Origin: Candidatus Phycorickettsia trachydisci
GTDB taxonomy: Bacteria > Pseudomonadota > Alphaproteobacteria > Rickettsiales > Rickettsiaceae
NCBI RefSeq assembly: GCF_003015145.1
Contig: NZ_CP027845.1
Span: 496,001 to 560,000, forward strand
Direction of reading: 5' to 3'
Length of the DNA: 64,000 nucleotides
Within the stretch, counting starts at the first letter, position 1; each line of letters opens with the position of its first letter. Position numbers and translations under genes: made by a program. Below the pieces are notes generated by a model. That model made no database searches and was not told the origin of the DNA. It was given only the letters and a program-made list of their open reading frames with translations. Shown piece by piece: positions 18,186-26,372 of this stretch.

Positions 18186-18668
18186 TTAAATATTTAATTC
18201 TTTATATTGTATACTTAAAATTTCATAACTCACTAAGCCTCTTGGGGTATTTACCTCAACTATATCACCTACACGCTTACCAATTAACTCTTCAGCAAGA
18301 GGAGAAACATTAGATATTAAACCCTTTGAGATATCACTTTCATATTCTCCTACTATAGAGAAGCTTTTTTTCTCATTTGTATCTTCATCAAGTAACTCAA
18401 CCGTTGCACCGAAAGTTACTGTATCATGATGAAGATTTGTAAAATCTATTATATCAGCTCTCGAAATTTTATTTTCTAGCTCTGCAATACGTCCTTCAAT
18501 AAAGCCTTGTTTTTCTCTTGCAGCGTGATATTCAGCATTCTCCGAAAGATCACCTTGCTCGCGTGCAGTGGCTATGGCTTGAATTACTTCTGGACGCATG
18601 TGTTTGAGTTGTTTTAACTCTTCTTCCATTTTTTTTGCTCCTTGATGAGTAATAGGAAATTTGTTCAT
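18186..18668 (-). CDS. greA: Transcription elongation factor GreA
   Basis: Rescues backtracked RNA polymerase by stimulating transcript cleavage. The 160-residue protein has the N-terminal coiled coil with the acidic tip ([22 protein letters not shown]) and the C-terminal FKBP-like domain ending in [14 protein letters not shown]. It is the first gene of the greA-rpoH-fdxA-prfB cluster and is divergent from the membrane kinase gene at 18772. Confidence 0.96.
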   Translation of the reverse strand: MNKFPITHQGAKKMEEELKQLKHMRPEVIQAIATAREQGDLSENAEYHAAREKQGFIEGRIAELENKISRADIIDFTNLHHDTVTFGATVELLDEDTNEKKSFSIVGEYESDISKGLISNVSPLAEELIGKRVGDIVEVNTPRGLVSYEILSIQYKELNI

Positions 18669-18771
18669 ACTAAAATGTTTTTGACAATTTATTTATAACG
18701 CCTAAAATTTTAATTATACATACAAAAGTCCTAATTCAAATAAAACTTCAATATTTTAAATAATTTTAATA

Positions 18772-19353
18772 ATGCTTAGCTTCGAGTTTAAAAGAAAAGC
18801 TTTTCATGGCCTTTCAATCATCTTCCCTATATTATACCACTTTTGGAGCAAATCATCTATAATCACTTTGTTATTTTTTTTAAATTTGCTCATACTTTCT
18901 ATAGATATAAGTAGGAACTACATACCTGAAATACAAGGGGCTATAGATAAAATTTTTGCTTCTATCATGAAGCCTCACGAAAAGAGCGGTCTAAAAAATT
19001 TATCTGGCAGCAGCTACATGTTTCTAGGGTTCTTACTAACCGCTATCTTTTTTTCTAAGGAAAAAGCTATTACTTCTTGGTTAATTTTAATTATATCAGA
19101 TAGCCTAGCCTCTATAATTGGCAAACAATACGGTCGTAAACTATCTTGTGGTAAGTCTTTAGAAGGAAGCTTAGTATTTTTCTTATCTGGTCTGGCTATT
19201 GCAATAAGCGCAGCAAAGCTTTTGTTGTGGGAGATATCGTATTATAAACTAGCCTCAGCAGTATTAATAACAACAATAGCTGAATTTTTCTCTACCAAGC
19301 TCAAAATAGACGATAATCTACTGATACCTATAGTTTTCTGCATAGTTTGTTAA
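18772..19353 (+). CDS. Dolichol/phytol kinase-like membrane protein (SEC59/DGK family)
   Basis: A 193-residue integral membrane protein with about six hydrophobic segments. The family core is visible: KRKAFHGLSI at the N-terminus, then SDSLASIIGKQYGRK and GKSLEGSLVFF, typical of CTP-dependent polyprenol, phytol or diacylglycerol kinases and related cytidylyltransferases. It could phosphorylate an isoprenoid alcohol; the substrate is unknown. The last ~70 bases (DNLLIPIVFCIVC-stop and flank) recur in decayed form at 21151-21223. Confidence 0.75.
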   Translation: MLSFEFKRKAFHGLSIIFPILYHFWSKSSIITLLFFLNLLILSIDISRNYIPEIQGAIDKIFASIMKPHEKSGLKNLSGSSYMFLGFLLTAIFFSKEKAITSWLILIISDSLASIIGKQYGRKLSCGKSLEGSLVFFLSGLAIAISAAKLLLWEISYYKLASAVLITTIAEFFSTKLKIDDNLLIPIVFCIVC

Positions 19354-19391
19354 GGATAATTTTTTAATTTGCAAAAGAACTTAACATAGTA

Positions 19392-19420
19392 TTGCAAAAG
19401 ATTAAAAAAAGTTTTATACT
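19392..19420 (+). promoter_or_regulatory. Sigma-70 type promoter of the ankyrin gene
   Basis: TTGCAA (19392-19397) and TATACT (19415-19420) are separated by exactly 17 bases and lie 50 bases before the ATG at 19470. A similar AAAAAAGT-TTATA region precedes the 21331 gene, consistent with promoter duplication. Confidence 0.5.
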
Positions 19421-19469
19421 TTAAATAATATCAAGGTATTTTATAGAAAAAGAAGCATTAAAATCCCTT

Positions 19470-21098
19470 ATGGAAAATTTAGAGATAAGTCAAAGAGATC
19501 ATCGTGGGCTAACACCTCTAGACAAAGCTATATACGATAATAATACAAGTCTAGTCAATACGCTATTAGAAGCTGGAGCCGATCCTAATTTGGCAAATCC
19601 TCAAGGGTTTACACCTTTGATGATGGCTGTAAGCCAGGAAAATATATATATGATTAGCTATTTGTTAGAAAAAGGCGCTGATGTAAATGCGTTTAACGAA
19701 TATGGAAATACAGCTTTACACGAAGCAATGATCGGAAATAAGGAAGCAGTGATCCAAATATTATTAAATGCAGGTGCAAACTTAGAGATAGAGAATAGTA
19801 AAGGATTGACACCTTGGCTTTATGCTGCATATCTAGACAGAATAGATATAGTGCGTAAGTTTTTAGAACTAGAAATAAATGTAAATGTAACTAATACCAA
19901 AGGAATTTCTGCTTTACATATCGCATCAAAAGAGCACAATAAAGGTATAGTGCAGTTGTTATTAAGTAAAGGGGCAGATTCAAATCTAAAAAATGATCAA
20001 GGATTGACACCCCTAATGTATGCTGCAGCATACGTAGATATAATGGAAGAACTATTAAATGCAAATGCAGACGTAAATGCACTAGATCAAGATAGAAATA
20101 CGGCTTTACATATAGCTGCTCATGCGGGTGAAACAGATGCGGTTCAACTACTATTAGATGCTGGGGCTGATGCAAATATAACATCTGAATTTGGATATAC
20201 ACCTTTGTATCGTGCTGTTCAGGTAGAAAATATAGATACAATTCACAAATTGTTAAAAAAAGGAGCAAACGTAGATGCAAAAACGCACAAAGGGAAAACG
20301 CCTTTACATGAAGCTGCAGAAGTAGGCAACATAGATGTAGTGGAGATATTGTTAAATCACGGAGCAGATGTGAATGCAGTTACTCGCCATTGGACTCCTT
20401 TGTTGATTGCTATAAAAGAAAAGAATATAAAAGTGGCTCAAATACTCATCAATCATAACGCTTGTTTGAAGTTTAAAAATGGCAAAACCATCTTAGATTT
20501 TCCTGTGTTTATGGAAAATTTTGAGATGAAAGAATTTATAATCAATACCCTATACAAAAGGATTAAAGAAGGATATACCAATAAAAACATGGAAGTAGAA
20601 GAGTACGAGATAGCAAAATTACTTAATATTAATCCTGAGTTTAATGATAATATAAAATTTAAGAAAACGCTCGAATTATTTGATGAATCATTACTTAACC
20701 ATATTAGTGATCAGGTTAGTAATACGCTATATAACACAAAGATAGAAGCACATTTAACCACTAGAGAAGAAAATGCTTCAGGCGTAACGTATCATCGTGA
20801 GCTTATAAAAGAAAATCCCGAAATGTATACCAATCCATCTTTAGGAGAGAGAAATATTTGCAAAAATATAGCTGAATTTTTAGGTAAATTGGAGGCTGGT
20901 CGATTATGCCAAACCACCAAACCCTCAAAAAGCATATATAGTTCCATAAAAAGACCTAAATCAGATACTGAAAGGATAATAGAAAAAAGTCAAAACAAAG
21001 CAGATAAATTAAGCATGACGGATGTTGAGAAGATTGAATTAAGCTACGCAACAAAGACCCAATTACTCGGAGTGGAAGACGAGCTGAACGAAAACTAA
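19470..21098 (+). CDS. Ankyrin-repeat protein, ten repeats
   Basis: A 542-residue protein. Residues 9-345 form about ten consecutive canonical ankyrin repeats of 33 residues (for example GNTALHEAMIGNKEAVIQI, GKTPLHEAAEVGNIDVVEIL), followed by a ~190-residue C-terminal region without recognisable domain. No signal peptide or membrane segment. Such well-formed repeats are common in intracellular bacteria and usually bind partner proteins; the C-terminal region may carry the activity. It lies between the dolichol-kinase-like gene and a decayed copy of that gene's 3' end. Confidence 0.88.
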   Translation: MENLEISQRDHRGLTPLDKAIYDNNTSLVNTLLEAGADPNLANPQGFTPLMMAVSQENIYMISYLLEKGADVNAFNEYGNTALHEAMIGNKEAVIQILLNAGANLEIENSKGLTPWLYAAYLDRIDIVRKFLELEINVNVTNTKGISALHIASKEHNKGIVQLLLSKGADSNLKNDQGLTPLMYAAAYVDIMEELLNANADVNALDQDRNTALHIAAHAGETDAVQLLLDAGADANITSEFGYTPLYRAVQVENIDTIHKLLKKGANVDAKTHKGKTPLHEAAEVGNIDVVEILLNHGADVNAVTRHWTPLLIAIKEKNIKVAQILINHNACLKFKNGKTILDFPVFMENFEMKEFIINTLYKRIKEGYTNKNMEVEEYEIAKLLNINPEFNDNIKFKKTLELFDESLLNHISDQVSNTLYNTKIEAHLTTREENASGVTYHRELIKENPEMYTNPSLGERNICKNIAEFLGKLEAGRLCQTTKPSKSIYSSIKRPKSDTERIIEKSQNKADKLSMTDVEKIELSYATKTQLLGVEDELNEN

Positions 21099-21150
21099 TT
21101 TTTTAGTAATTTCTTGATGAATCAATATTCATCCTCTTCATCTCAACATA

Positions 21151-21223
21151 AAATTTTTCTTATAAAACCTAAAATAATTTACTAATACCGATAGTATTTT
21201 GCATGAACTGTTAGATGCGGATA
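21151..21223 (+). pseudogene. Decayed copy of the 3' end of the dolichol-kinase-like gene
   Basis: This stretch resembles 19284-19359. It reads LIPIVFCMNC-stop where the intact gene reads LIPIVFCIVC-stop, with the shared run of ACTAATACCGATAG-like bases and a following GGATAA. Upstream, AATTTTTCT and CTAAAATA also match. It is separated from the source by the whole ankyrin gene. Confidence 0.7.
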
Positions 21224-21286
21224 AATTACAGCCCTTCTCATTAAAGCAAATTGTATCACTTTTTACGACCTTCGCATCAAAAAAGT

Positions 21287-21307
21287 CTTATAATGTTAAA
21301 TTATAAG
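21287..21307 (+). promoter_or_regulatory. -10 box inside a dyad, upstream of the 21331 gene
   Basis: CTTATAAT and ATTATAAG form a perfect 8-base inverted repeat with a 5-base spacer. TATAAT (21289-21294) is a perfect -10 hexamer, 37 bases before the ATG; a -35 box is not convincing. AGGTAGG precedes the ATG as a ribosome binding site. Confidence 0.4.
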
Positions 21308-21330
21308 AATAATTTAACAGGTAGGTAATC

Positions 21331-22092
21331 ATGGATGAAAACGATTTTGATGCACTTTTCAAAGATTTTATAGCGAGTGTTAATTTTGATGAAAATAAGA
21401 TATCAGACAAATTAGAATTTCTCAAAATAATAAAAGGTTATCATTCTTCACTCGAACAAAGTTTAAAAAAATCAAACCAGCAAGATTTGAATGATTTGAT
21501 AGGTAGTTCACTTACCTCCCTTGCACCAGAAATGTTGAAATTTCTGGAAGATAAAATGCTTAAATTAATACCAAAAATTTTTCAAAATAATAAAAAATAT
21601 AATTTAGAAGAATTGTCAGAATATAGAGAAATATTAATAAAATTACAGCCTAAGTATCCCAAAAACATTGAATTATCAAATCAAATAGAAGAAATCAATA
21701 CAATAATTGGCGAAAAATACTTACAAGGTAATTTGCAAGGGGCTCAAAATCCGTTATACACTACAAATGGTACTATTCCAGGTGATCAAGTAGGGACAAT
21801 GCGACAAGTAGAAACAATTAAACAACCATCCTCGGGTAAGAGATACAGATTAGAAGGTTATGATAACACAGAAAAAGCAATTACTTTACGCAAAGACGAT
21901 CCGTTGGCACATGTTCAACCAAGTAGAGAGGTTTTAGGAGAAGGAAATGTACTAGGGCTTGTATCAGGTTTTTTAACAAAACAAGAAATAGGTAGGACAA
22001 ATCAACTAAAAAAGACGTATGCTCAAAGAATAGAATCAAAAAATAAGGAAAAAGGCACTGAAGAATCAAAAGATAAAACTCCCAGCCGTTAA
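21331..22092 (+). CDS. Hypothetical accessory protein
   Basis: Unrecognised 253-residue soluble protein. The first 130 residues are predicted helical (acidic start MDENDFDALFKDF, then amphipathic helices). A linker around residues 135-150 contains QNPLYTT, an NPxY-type tyrosine motif. The C-terminal third is polar and ends in a Lys/Glu/Ser-rich tail. No signal peptide. It lies directly after the 3'-end remnant of the dolichol-kinase-like gene, so it occupies the second slot of that duplicated region. No function can be assigned. Confidence 0.6.
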   Translation: MDENDFDALFKDFIASVNFDENKISDKLEFLKIIKGYHSSLEQSLKKSNQQDLNDLIGSSLTSLAPEMLKFLEDKMLKLIPKIFQNNKKYNLEELSEYREILIKLQPKYPKNIELSNQIEEINTIIGEKYLQGNLQGAQNPLYTTNGTIPGDQVGTMRQVETIKQPSSGKRYRLEGYDNTEKAITLRKDDPLAHVQPSREVLGEGNVLGLVSGFLTKQEIGRTNQLKKTYAQRIESKNKEKGTEESKDKTPSR

Positions 22093-22332
22093 AATATCAG
22101 AGTTTGATAGTACTTTTGAAATAGACTTAATCGAGAGTAAACAAATATTATATCTAAAAATCAAGTTTTAGTAATTTTGACTGTTATTATTTTTTAGTGA
22201 ATTTTATGTTAGTTGCTAAATGATATTTTACAACTAACCTTTAAAATAAATCGATATCACTGTGAAACTTTTTCTAAAGTTTCAAAATAAGCTATATACT
22301 TACATCAAATGAAGAATAATAAGGCACTTTAG

Positions 22333-22608
22333 ATGAAATCAAGATCCGATCAATCTTCTGCTGAACGTATTCGTAATCAGCTTTTACAAAATACGTCTCA
22401 CAAAAACGATAAAATAAATAAAAATAGTAATCCAAAAAGTATAATTGATAATAATCATGTTTCAGATATAAATTTTGCTCATGGTTTAGAACCAGAAGTA
22501 TTTGCAGAGTTAGTGAAAATTACTCAAGATGTGGCTGCTGTGGTTTTGAATATCAACAACAAAACTTCTCTACCCAAAAAACCAAAAAAGCTAAAACGCT
22601 CACGCTAA
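22333..22608 (+). CDS. Small hypothetical protein with basic tail
   Basis: Unrecognised 91-residue protein. The first 45 residues are polar and low in hydrophobics. A short amphipathic stretch follows (FAHGLEPEVFAELVKITQDVAAVVLNI), then a strongly basic C-terminus (KKPKKLKRSR). The tail resembles a nuclear localisation signal but could simply bind nucleic acid or membranes. It is followed by a short GC-containing hairpin. Confidence 0.5.
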   Translation: MKSRSDQSSAERIRNQLLQNTSHKNDKINKNSNPKSIIDNNHVSDINFAHGLEPEVFAELVKITQDVAAVVLNINNKTSLPKKPKKLKRSR

Positions 22609-22642
22609 AATAAAACTAAAACAATAAAATATCCTTCTCTTT

Positions 22643-22660
22643 AGGCTGTAAGCCTTTCTT
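22643..22660 (+). terminator. Weak hairpin after the 22333 gene
   Basis: AGGCT-GTA-AGCCT followed by TTCTT. The stem is only five base pairs, so a terminator role is tentative. Confidence 0.25.
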
Positions 22661-22781
22661 AAGCCAATACTGCAAGATTAAAAATTTCAATTTTAAATGC
22701 GTTATATCTTTTTGAATTTTTATATCATTGTTTAATAACTTGCTTTGTAACTTTAATTCATGTAGTATATTTAGATAGCTA

Positions 22782-22856
22782 GGGCGATTAGCTCAGTGGT
22801 AGAGCATCTCGTTTACACCGAGGAGGTCGGCAGTTCGACCCTGTCATCGCCCACCA
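22782..22856 (+). tRNA. tRNA-Val (anticodon UAC)
   Basis: Acceptor stem GGGCGAT pairs with ATCGCCC. The D arm is AGCTCAGTGGTAGAGC, the anticodon loop TTTACAC carries TAC, and the T arm is GGCAGTTCGACCCTGTC. Discriminator A is followed by a genome-encoded CCA. Length 75 bases. Confidence 0.95.
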
Positions 22857-23050
22857 TTTCAATAATTGTGGTAAAATTAGTCCATACAGCTTTATTTAAA
22901 TCAACTATCACATACGTACATTTTTACGTAGAACTTCAGAGACTATCCATATAAATCCAAAGCTTTTAAGTAATTATTAATTAGTGTGATTGGTAGCGTT
23001 CAGAATTTTTAATTATACTTTCTGAGAAAGATTTTAGCGCTTTTTTCCAG

Positions 23051-23090
23051 ATAAAAAAAATCCCTTGAAGCTAAAATCAGCTTCAAAGGA
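23051..23090 (-). terminator. Rho-independent terminator of the porin gene
   Basis: On the minus strand an 11-of-12 base-pair stem (TCCTTTGAAGCT / AGCTTCAAGGGA, 6-base loop) is followed by eight T residues. It lies 31 bases after the porin stop. Confidence 0.85.
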
Positions 23091-23120
23091 TTCATAGTTG
23101 CAAGGTATTTGCTTTAAGAA

Positions 23121-24593
23121 TTAAACTTTAACTCTTAAGCCCAGTAAAAGAGTTGCGCCTCTTAATTTTTGGCGAGCATCAACCCATTGACCAGCTTCCA
23201 CCTTTTTACCTCTACCTTTACCATAACCGTAAGCTAGTTCGGCATAACCTTGTAAGCCTTCTTTAAACTGATAATCGCTACCTAAAGCAAAGACATTAGC
23301 TATATTTTTTCTAGTGCTACTACCTCTATATGTTAAGCTAACTTTCATTTGACCTTCAGTATAAGCTACAGCAGCAGAGTAGAAATAGCTTCTTCTGCTT
23401 CCGTTTTTGGAAAATTTAGCATCGTTGTTAGATGTGAAACTTTTTCCTAAATTACCATAAGAAACCGCATAACTATATTTACCAGTTGTGACTTGAGCGC
23501 CTATATTATAAGCTTTCAGATTTTTTAATTTATGATCACCAGTTAGAATATTATCATTTGTATTGTTAACTGCAGATGGATCGACTAATTCGGCTGGATT
23601 CGCACCTTGTTGCTCGTAAGCTGCCGCTTGTATTGCTTTTCCAAACTCACCTGTTAAAGCAACTTTCCAAGAAGTATCTTCATTTACTTGTTGTTCGTAA
23701 GTTGCACCTAGAGCAAAAGCGTTAGTTGCGCCATGACGGATGCTATAGAATTTTCTATTACCAGTACCATCAATGTATTGAACTTTTCTAGAATTAAACG
23801 CCTTAGCTTCGTGTGCTTTATGTGAACCTCCATTTGTTGTGTCGGGACACCATGTTACACCAAATTGAAAACCATTAATTTTCGGTGTATAGTAGTTTAT
23901 TTTTCTTGAAGGTTCCCTATCAACAGCACCTAAGTCAGAGGATTTAATTTCAGACAAATAAAAATCTTCATTATTTATATCAAAGCCTGCTAAACCTTGA
24001 GGATTTAGCACCATAAAAGTTGACCATGATGCTCCAGCCATATTAGCAGCAACTGAACCAGCATCGATTAACATACTTTTATTTACGTTAATTGGTGCAC
24101 CAGCTTCAATTTTACCAAAATCAGCACTTTCAATATATAAGTGAGAGCCATTGTAAGATGCACTCATTTTAGGAGCAGCGGTTGTACTAATTACAATTTT
24201 AGCACCATATGTTAAATCATCGGTTTTTTGCTCGATATTTGCTATTACGCTGGCATTTGATCCAAAAAATAGTTTTTTATTATGCGCTGTAAGCTTTTTA
24301 TATTTATTATCTATTTTTCCTCCTTGCCATCTTGTGCCAGTTGTAAAATCGAACAAAGCATTAATTTTTAAAGGAGAAGTTACGCTATCCTTTTCTTCTT
24401 TTTCGTCTTTTTTAACTGCATCTTTAGCTTCTTCCTTCTTGACTACTGCTTTAGACTTTGACTCAGCCGGTTTAGATTTATGCTGATGATTGTGGTGAGG
24501 ACTTTTATGATGACCATGATGTCCTTCATAAGCAGCAAAAGAGCTTCCAGCTATTAGCATAGAGGTAGCAAGAATTAAAGTAATTTGTTTCAT
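23121..24593 (-). CDS. Outer-membrane porin with histidine-rich N-terminus
   Basis: A 490-residue protein with a signal peptide (cleavage after GSSFA). A histidine-rich stretch follows (about 10 His within residues 25-40, GHHGHHKSPHHNHQH), then a Lys/Glu linker to about residue 75. The rest is a long beta-strand region with the alternating pattern of a Gram-negative porin; it ends in LLLGLRVKV, close to the usual terminal-strand rule. It probably lets small solutes cross the outer membrane; the His stretch may bind metal. It ends in a strong terminator and stands alone. Confidence 0.8.
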   Translation of the reverse strand: MKQITLILATSMLIAGSSFAAYEGHHGHHKSPHHNHQHKSKPAESKSKAVVKKEEAKDAVKKDEKEEKDSVTSPLKINALFDFTTGTRWQGGKIDNKYKKLTAHNKKLFFGSNASVIANIEQKTDDLTYGAKIVISTTAAPKMSASYNGSHLYIESADFGKIEAGAPINVNKSMLIDAGSVAANMAGASWSTFMVLNPQGLAGFDINNEDFYLSEIKSSDLGAVDREPSRKINYYTPKINGFQFGVTWCPDTTNGGSHKAHEAKAFNSRKVQYIDGTGNRKFYSIRHGATNAFALGATYEQQVNEDTSWKVALTGEFGKAIQAAAYEQQGANPAELVDPSAVNNTNDNILTGDHKLKNLKAYNIGAQVTTGKYSYAVSYGNLGKSFTSNNDAKFSKNGSRRSYFYSAAVAYTEGQMKVSLTYRGSSTRKNIANVFALGSDYQFKEGLQGYAELAYGYGKGRGKKVEAGQWVDARQKLRGATLLLGLRVKV

Positions 24594-25108
24594 ATTAAAA
24601 ATTAATTATGTGTTAATTAAGGTACACCTGAAAGACTATAAATATTTTTTCGTAAAAACAAGTAGCTAAATTGCCACAATTTGTTTTTTTTTACGAATTA
24701 CTCATGGTGTGATATTTTTATCACACTTATTTAAAGTCCTTGTGAAAGATACTTCAAAGGATATGTGTATATATCTTTTAAAACTAGGTTGATTAAAAAT
24801 ATTAATCGTCGTAGAATGAAAGCGCATTTTAGAGAGATTATTAACAAAGCGCCGAGTTAAAAATTTATAGAAAATCTCATCCAGATATTTTTAAAAACCC
24901 AAAGACACATAGAAACATTAACGATGTTTACCAAAGAAACTGCTTTATTAGAAGTGCTATGTGTAAGTTTAATACACCTTAATTTTAATATATTTTTTGA
25001 GCTTTTATTATTTGGAACAATCTAAATATCTAAGTTATAGTTTCGGCAGCATACTTAAGAAAAATTTTTATGCAGAACAATTTATTTTTATAATTTTAAA
25101 ACTCATAT
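24594..25108. other. 515-base intergenic region with possible gene remnant
   Basis: Lies between two divergent genes, so it must contain both promoters. It holds a perfect 8-base dyad (24707-24726). On the plus strand a frame from 24735 to 25022 has only one stop in 96 codons, where an AT-rich random sequence would show several; it includes RRRMKAHFREIINKAPS-stop and then ETALLEVLCVSLIH. This may be a decayed gene of unknown family. Nothing else is recognised. Confidence 0.3.
24707..24726. promoter_or_regulatory. Perfect dyad GTGTGATA-N4-TATCACAC
   Basis: An 8-base perfect inverted repeat with a TTTT spacer, about 115 bases upstream of the porin start. GTGTGATA/TATCACAC resembles operators of CRP/FNR-type or GntR-type regulators in shape, but spacing and identity are unproven; a hairpin role is also possible. 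Confidence 0.35.
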
Positions 25109-26371
25109 ATGAAAAAAGTTATTATCTCTGGCATGTTAGGCAACGCACTTGAATGGTATGATTACGCTTTATATGCTCAATTTGCATACATTATAGGTGA
25201 CACTTTCCTAGGAGGAGCATCAGATTCTACCAAACACATTATTACATTTGCAATTTTTGCCTTAGGTTTCGTAATCAGACCGCTTGGAGCATTAATTTTC
25301 AGTTTTATAGGAGACAAATTTGGACGTAAGGTAGCTTTAAGTCTTAGCATTATGAGCATGGCAATTCCTACGGCAGTTATAGGAATTTTACCTAGTTATC
25401 AGGTAATTGGAATAATGGCACCTATAATACTTGCTTCAATGCGTCTATTACAAGGATTGTCTTTAGGAGGAGAATTTAGCGTGTGTATCTCATACTTAGT
25501 TGAACACGCACCAAAAAGTAAATATCGTGGATTAATCGGTAGTATACCATTTGTCAGTATGTGTTTAGGAATCCTCTTAGGGTCTTTTATATCATATTTT
25601 ATGAAACTTTATATACCAGCAAACATATTAAGAGCATGGGCTTGGCGTATACCTTTTGTTGCAGGTTTTTTAATAGGACTTGTTGGTCTTTATATTAGAA
25701 AACGTTTAACCGAAAGTCCTCTTTACATTAAGGCTAAATCAGCAGGACGTATTTCAGCAATCCCAACTAAACAAACTTTGAAAGAAAACTGGCCAGCTTT
25801 ACTACTGAGCTCATTGATGTATATAACGGTTACAGCTCCATTTTATACTCTTACAGTATATACAGAGACTTTCTTGCATAAGGTTTTACATTACAGCACA
25901 TGGCAGACAACCGTAATCCATATCACAGGCATTGTAACAATGACTGTTGTTATGCCTATATCAGCTTTAATTACGGATAGAATAGGAAGAAAACCAGTAC
26001 TGACTTTTAGTGGTATCATGATAGCCTTATGTATATATCCTATCTTTTTGCTTTTTGGAATGAAAGATTTTTGGTCCGCTTTAAGTGCCGAGATAATTTT
26101 TGGCATACTTCTTGGAAGTTATATGGGACCAATTCCTACAGTATTAGTAGAAATATTTCCAACTAGCTTTAGATTAACGGGCATAGCTTTATCTTATAAT
26201 ATAGCTGCGGCAATTTTTGGAGGTACGGCTCCAATGGTTGCAATGATGTTAATAAACGCTACAGGTAACGTATATTCTATGGGCATATATCTTGCCTTTT
26301 TAGTAACATGCAGTATCGGAATAATGGTGAAATACTTTCAAGAGACCTATCAAAAAGATCTTTCGCTATAA
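25109..26371 (+). CDS. MFS transporter of the metabolite:H+ symporter (ProP-like) family
   Basis: A 420-residue inner-membrane protein with twelve hydrophobic segments. The family signatures are GNALEWYDYALYAQF at residues 11-25, the loop 2-3 motif GDKFGRKVAL, and LRLLQGLSLGGEF in TM4. The second-half repeat of the loop motif is TDRIGRKPVL. Members import proline/betaine, citrate or other organic acids with protons; intracellular Rickettsiales often carry several. The substrate cannot be predicted. Its stop is one base from the convergent stop of the glycosyltransferase array. Confidence 0.88.
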   Translation: MKKVIISGMLGNALEWYDYALYAQFAYIIGDTFLGGASDSTKHIITFAIFALGFVIRPLGALIFSFIGDKFGRKVALSLSIMSMAIPTAVIGILPSYQVIGIMAPIILASMRLLQGLSLGGEFSVCISYLVEHAPKSKYRGLIGSIPFVSMCLGILLGSFISYFMKLYIPANILRAWAWRIPFVAGFLIGLVGLYIRKRLTESPLYIKAKSAGRISAIPTKQTLKENWPALLLSSLMYITVTAPFYTLTVYTETFLHKVLHYSTWQTTVIHITGIVTMTVVMPISALITDRIGRKPVLTFSGIMIALCIYPIFLLFGMKDFWSALSAEIIFGILLGSYMGPIPTVLVEIFPTSFRLTGIALSYNIAAAIFGGTAPMVAMMLINATGNVYSMGIYLAFLVTCSIGIMVKYFQETYQKDLSL

Positions 26372-26372
26372 C

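Noticed and set aside
19891..20280. Long antisense frame inside the ankyrin gene (129 codons)
   Set aside because: It mirrors the ankyrin repeat periodicity (LHLHLIVLPL-type composition) and is a shadow of the repeat coding strand.
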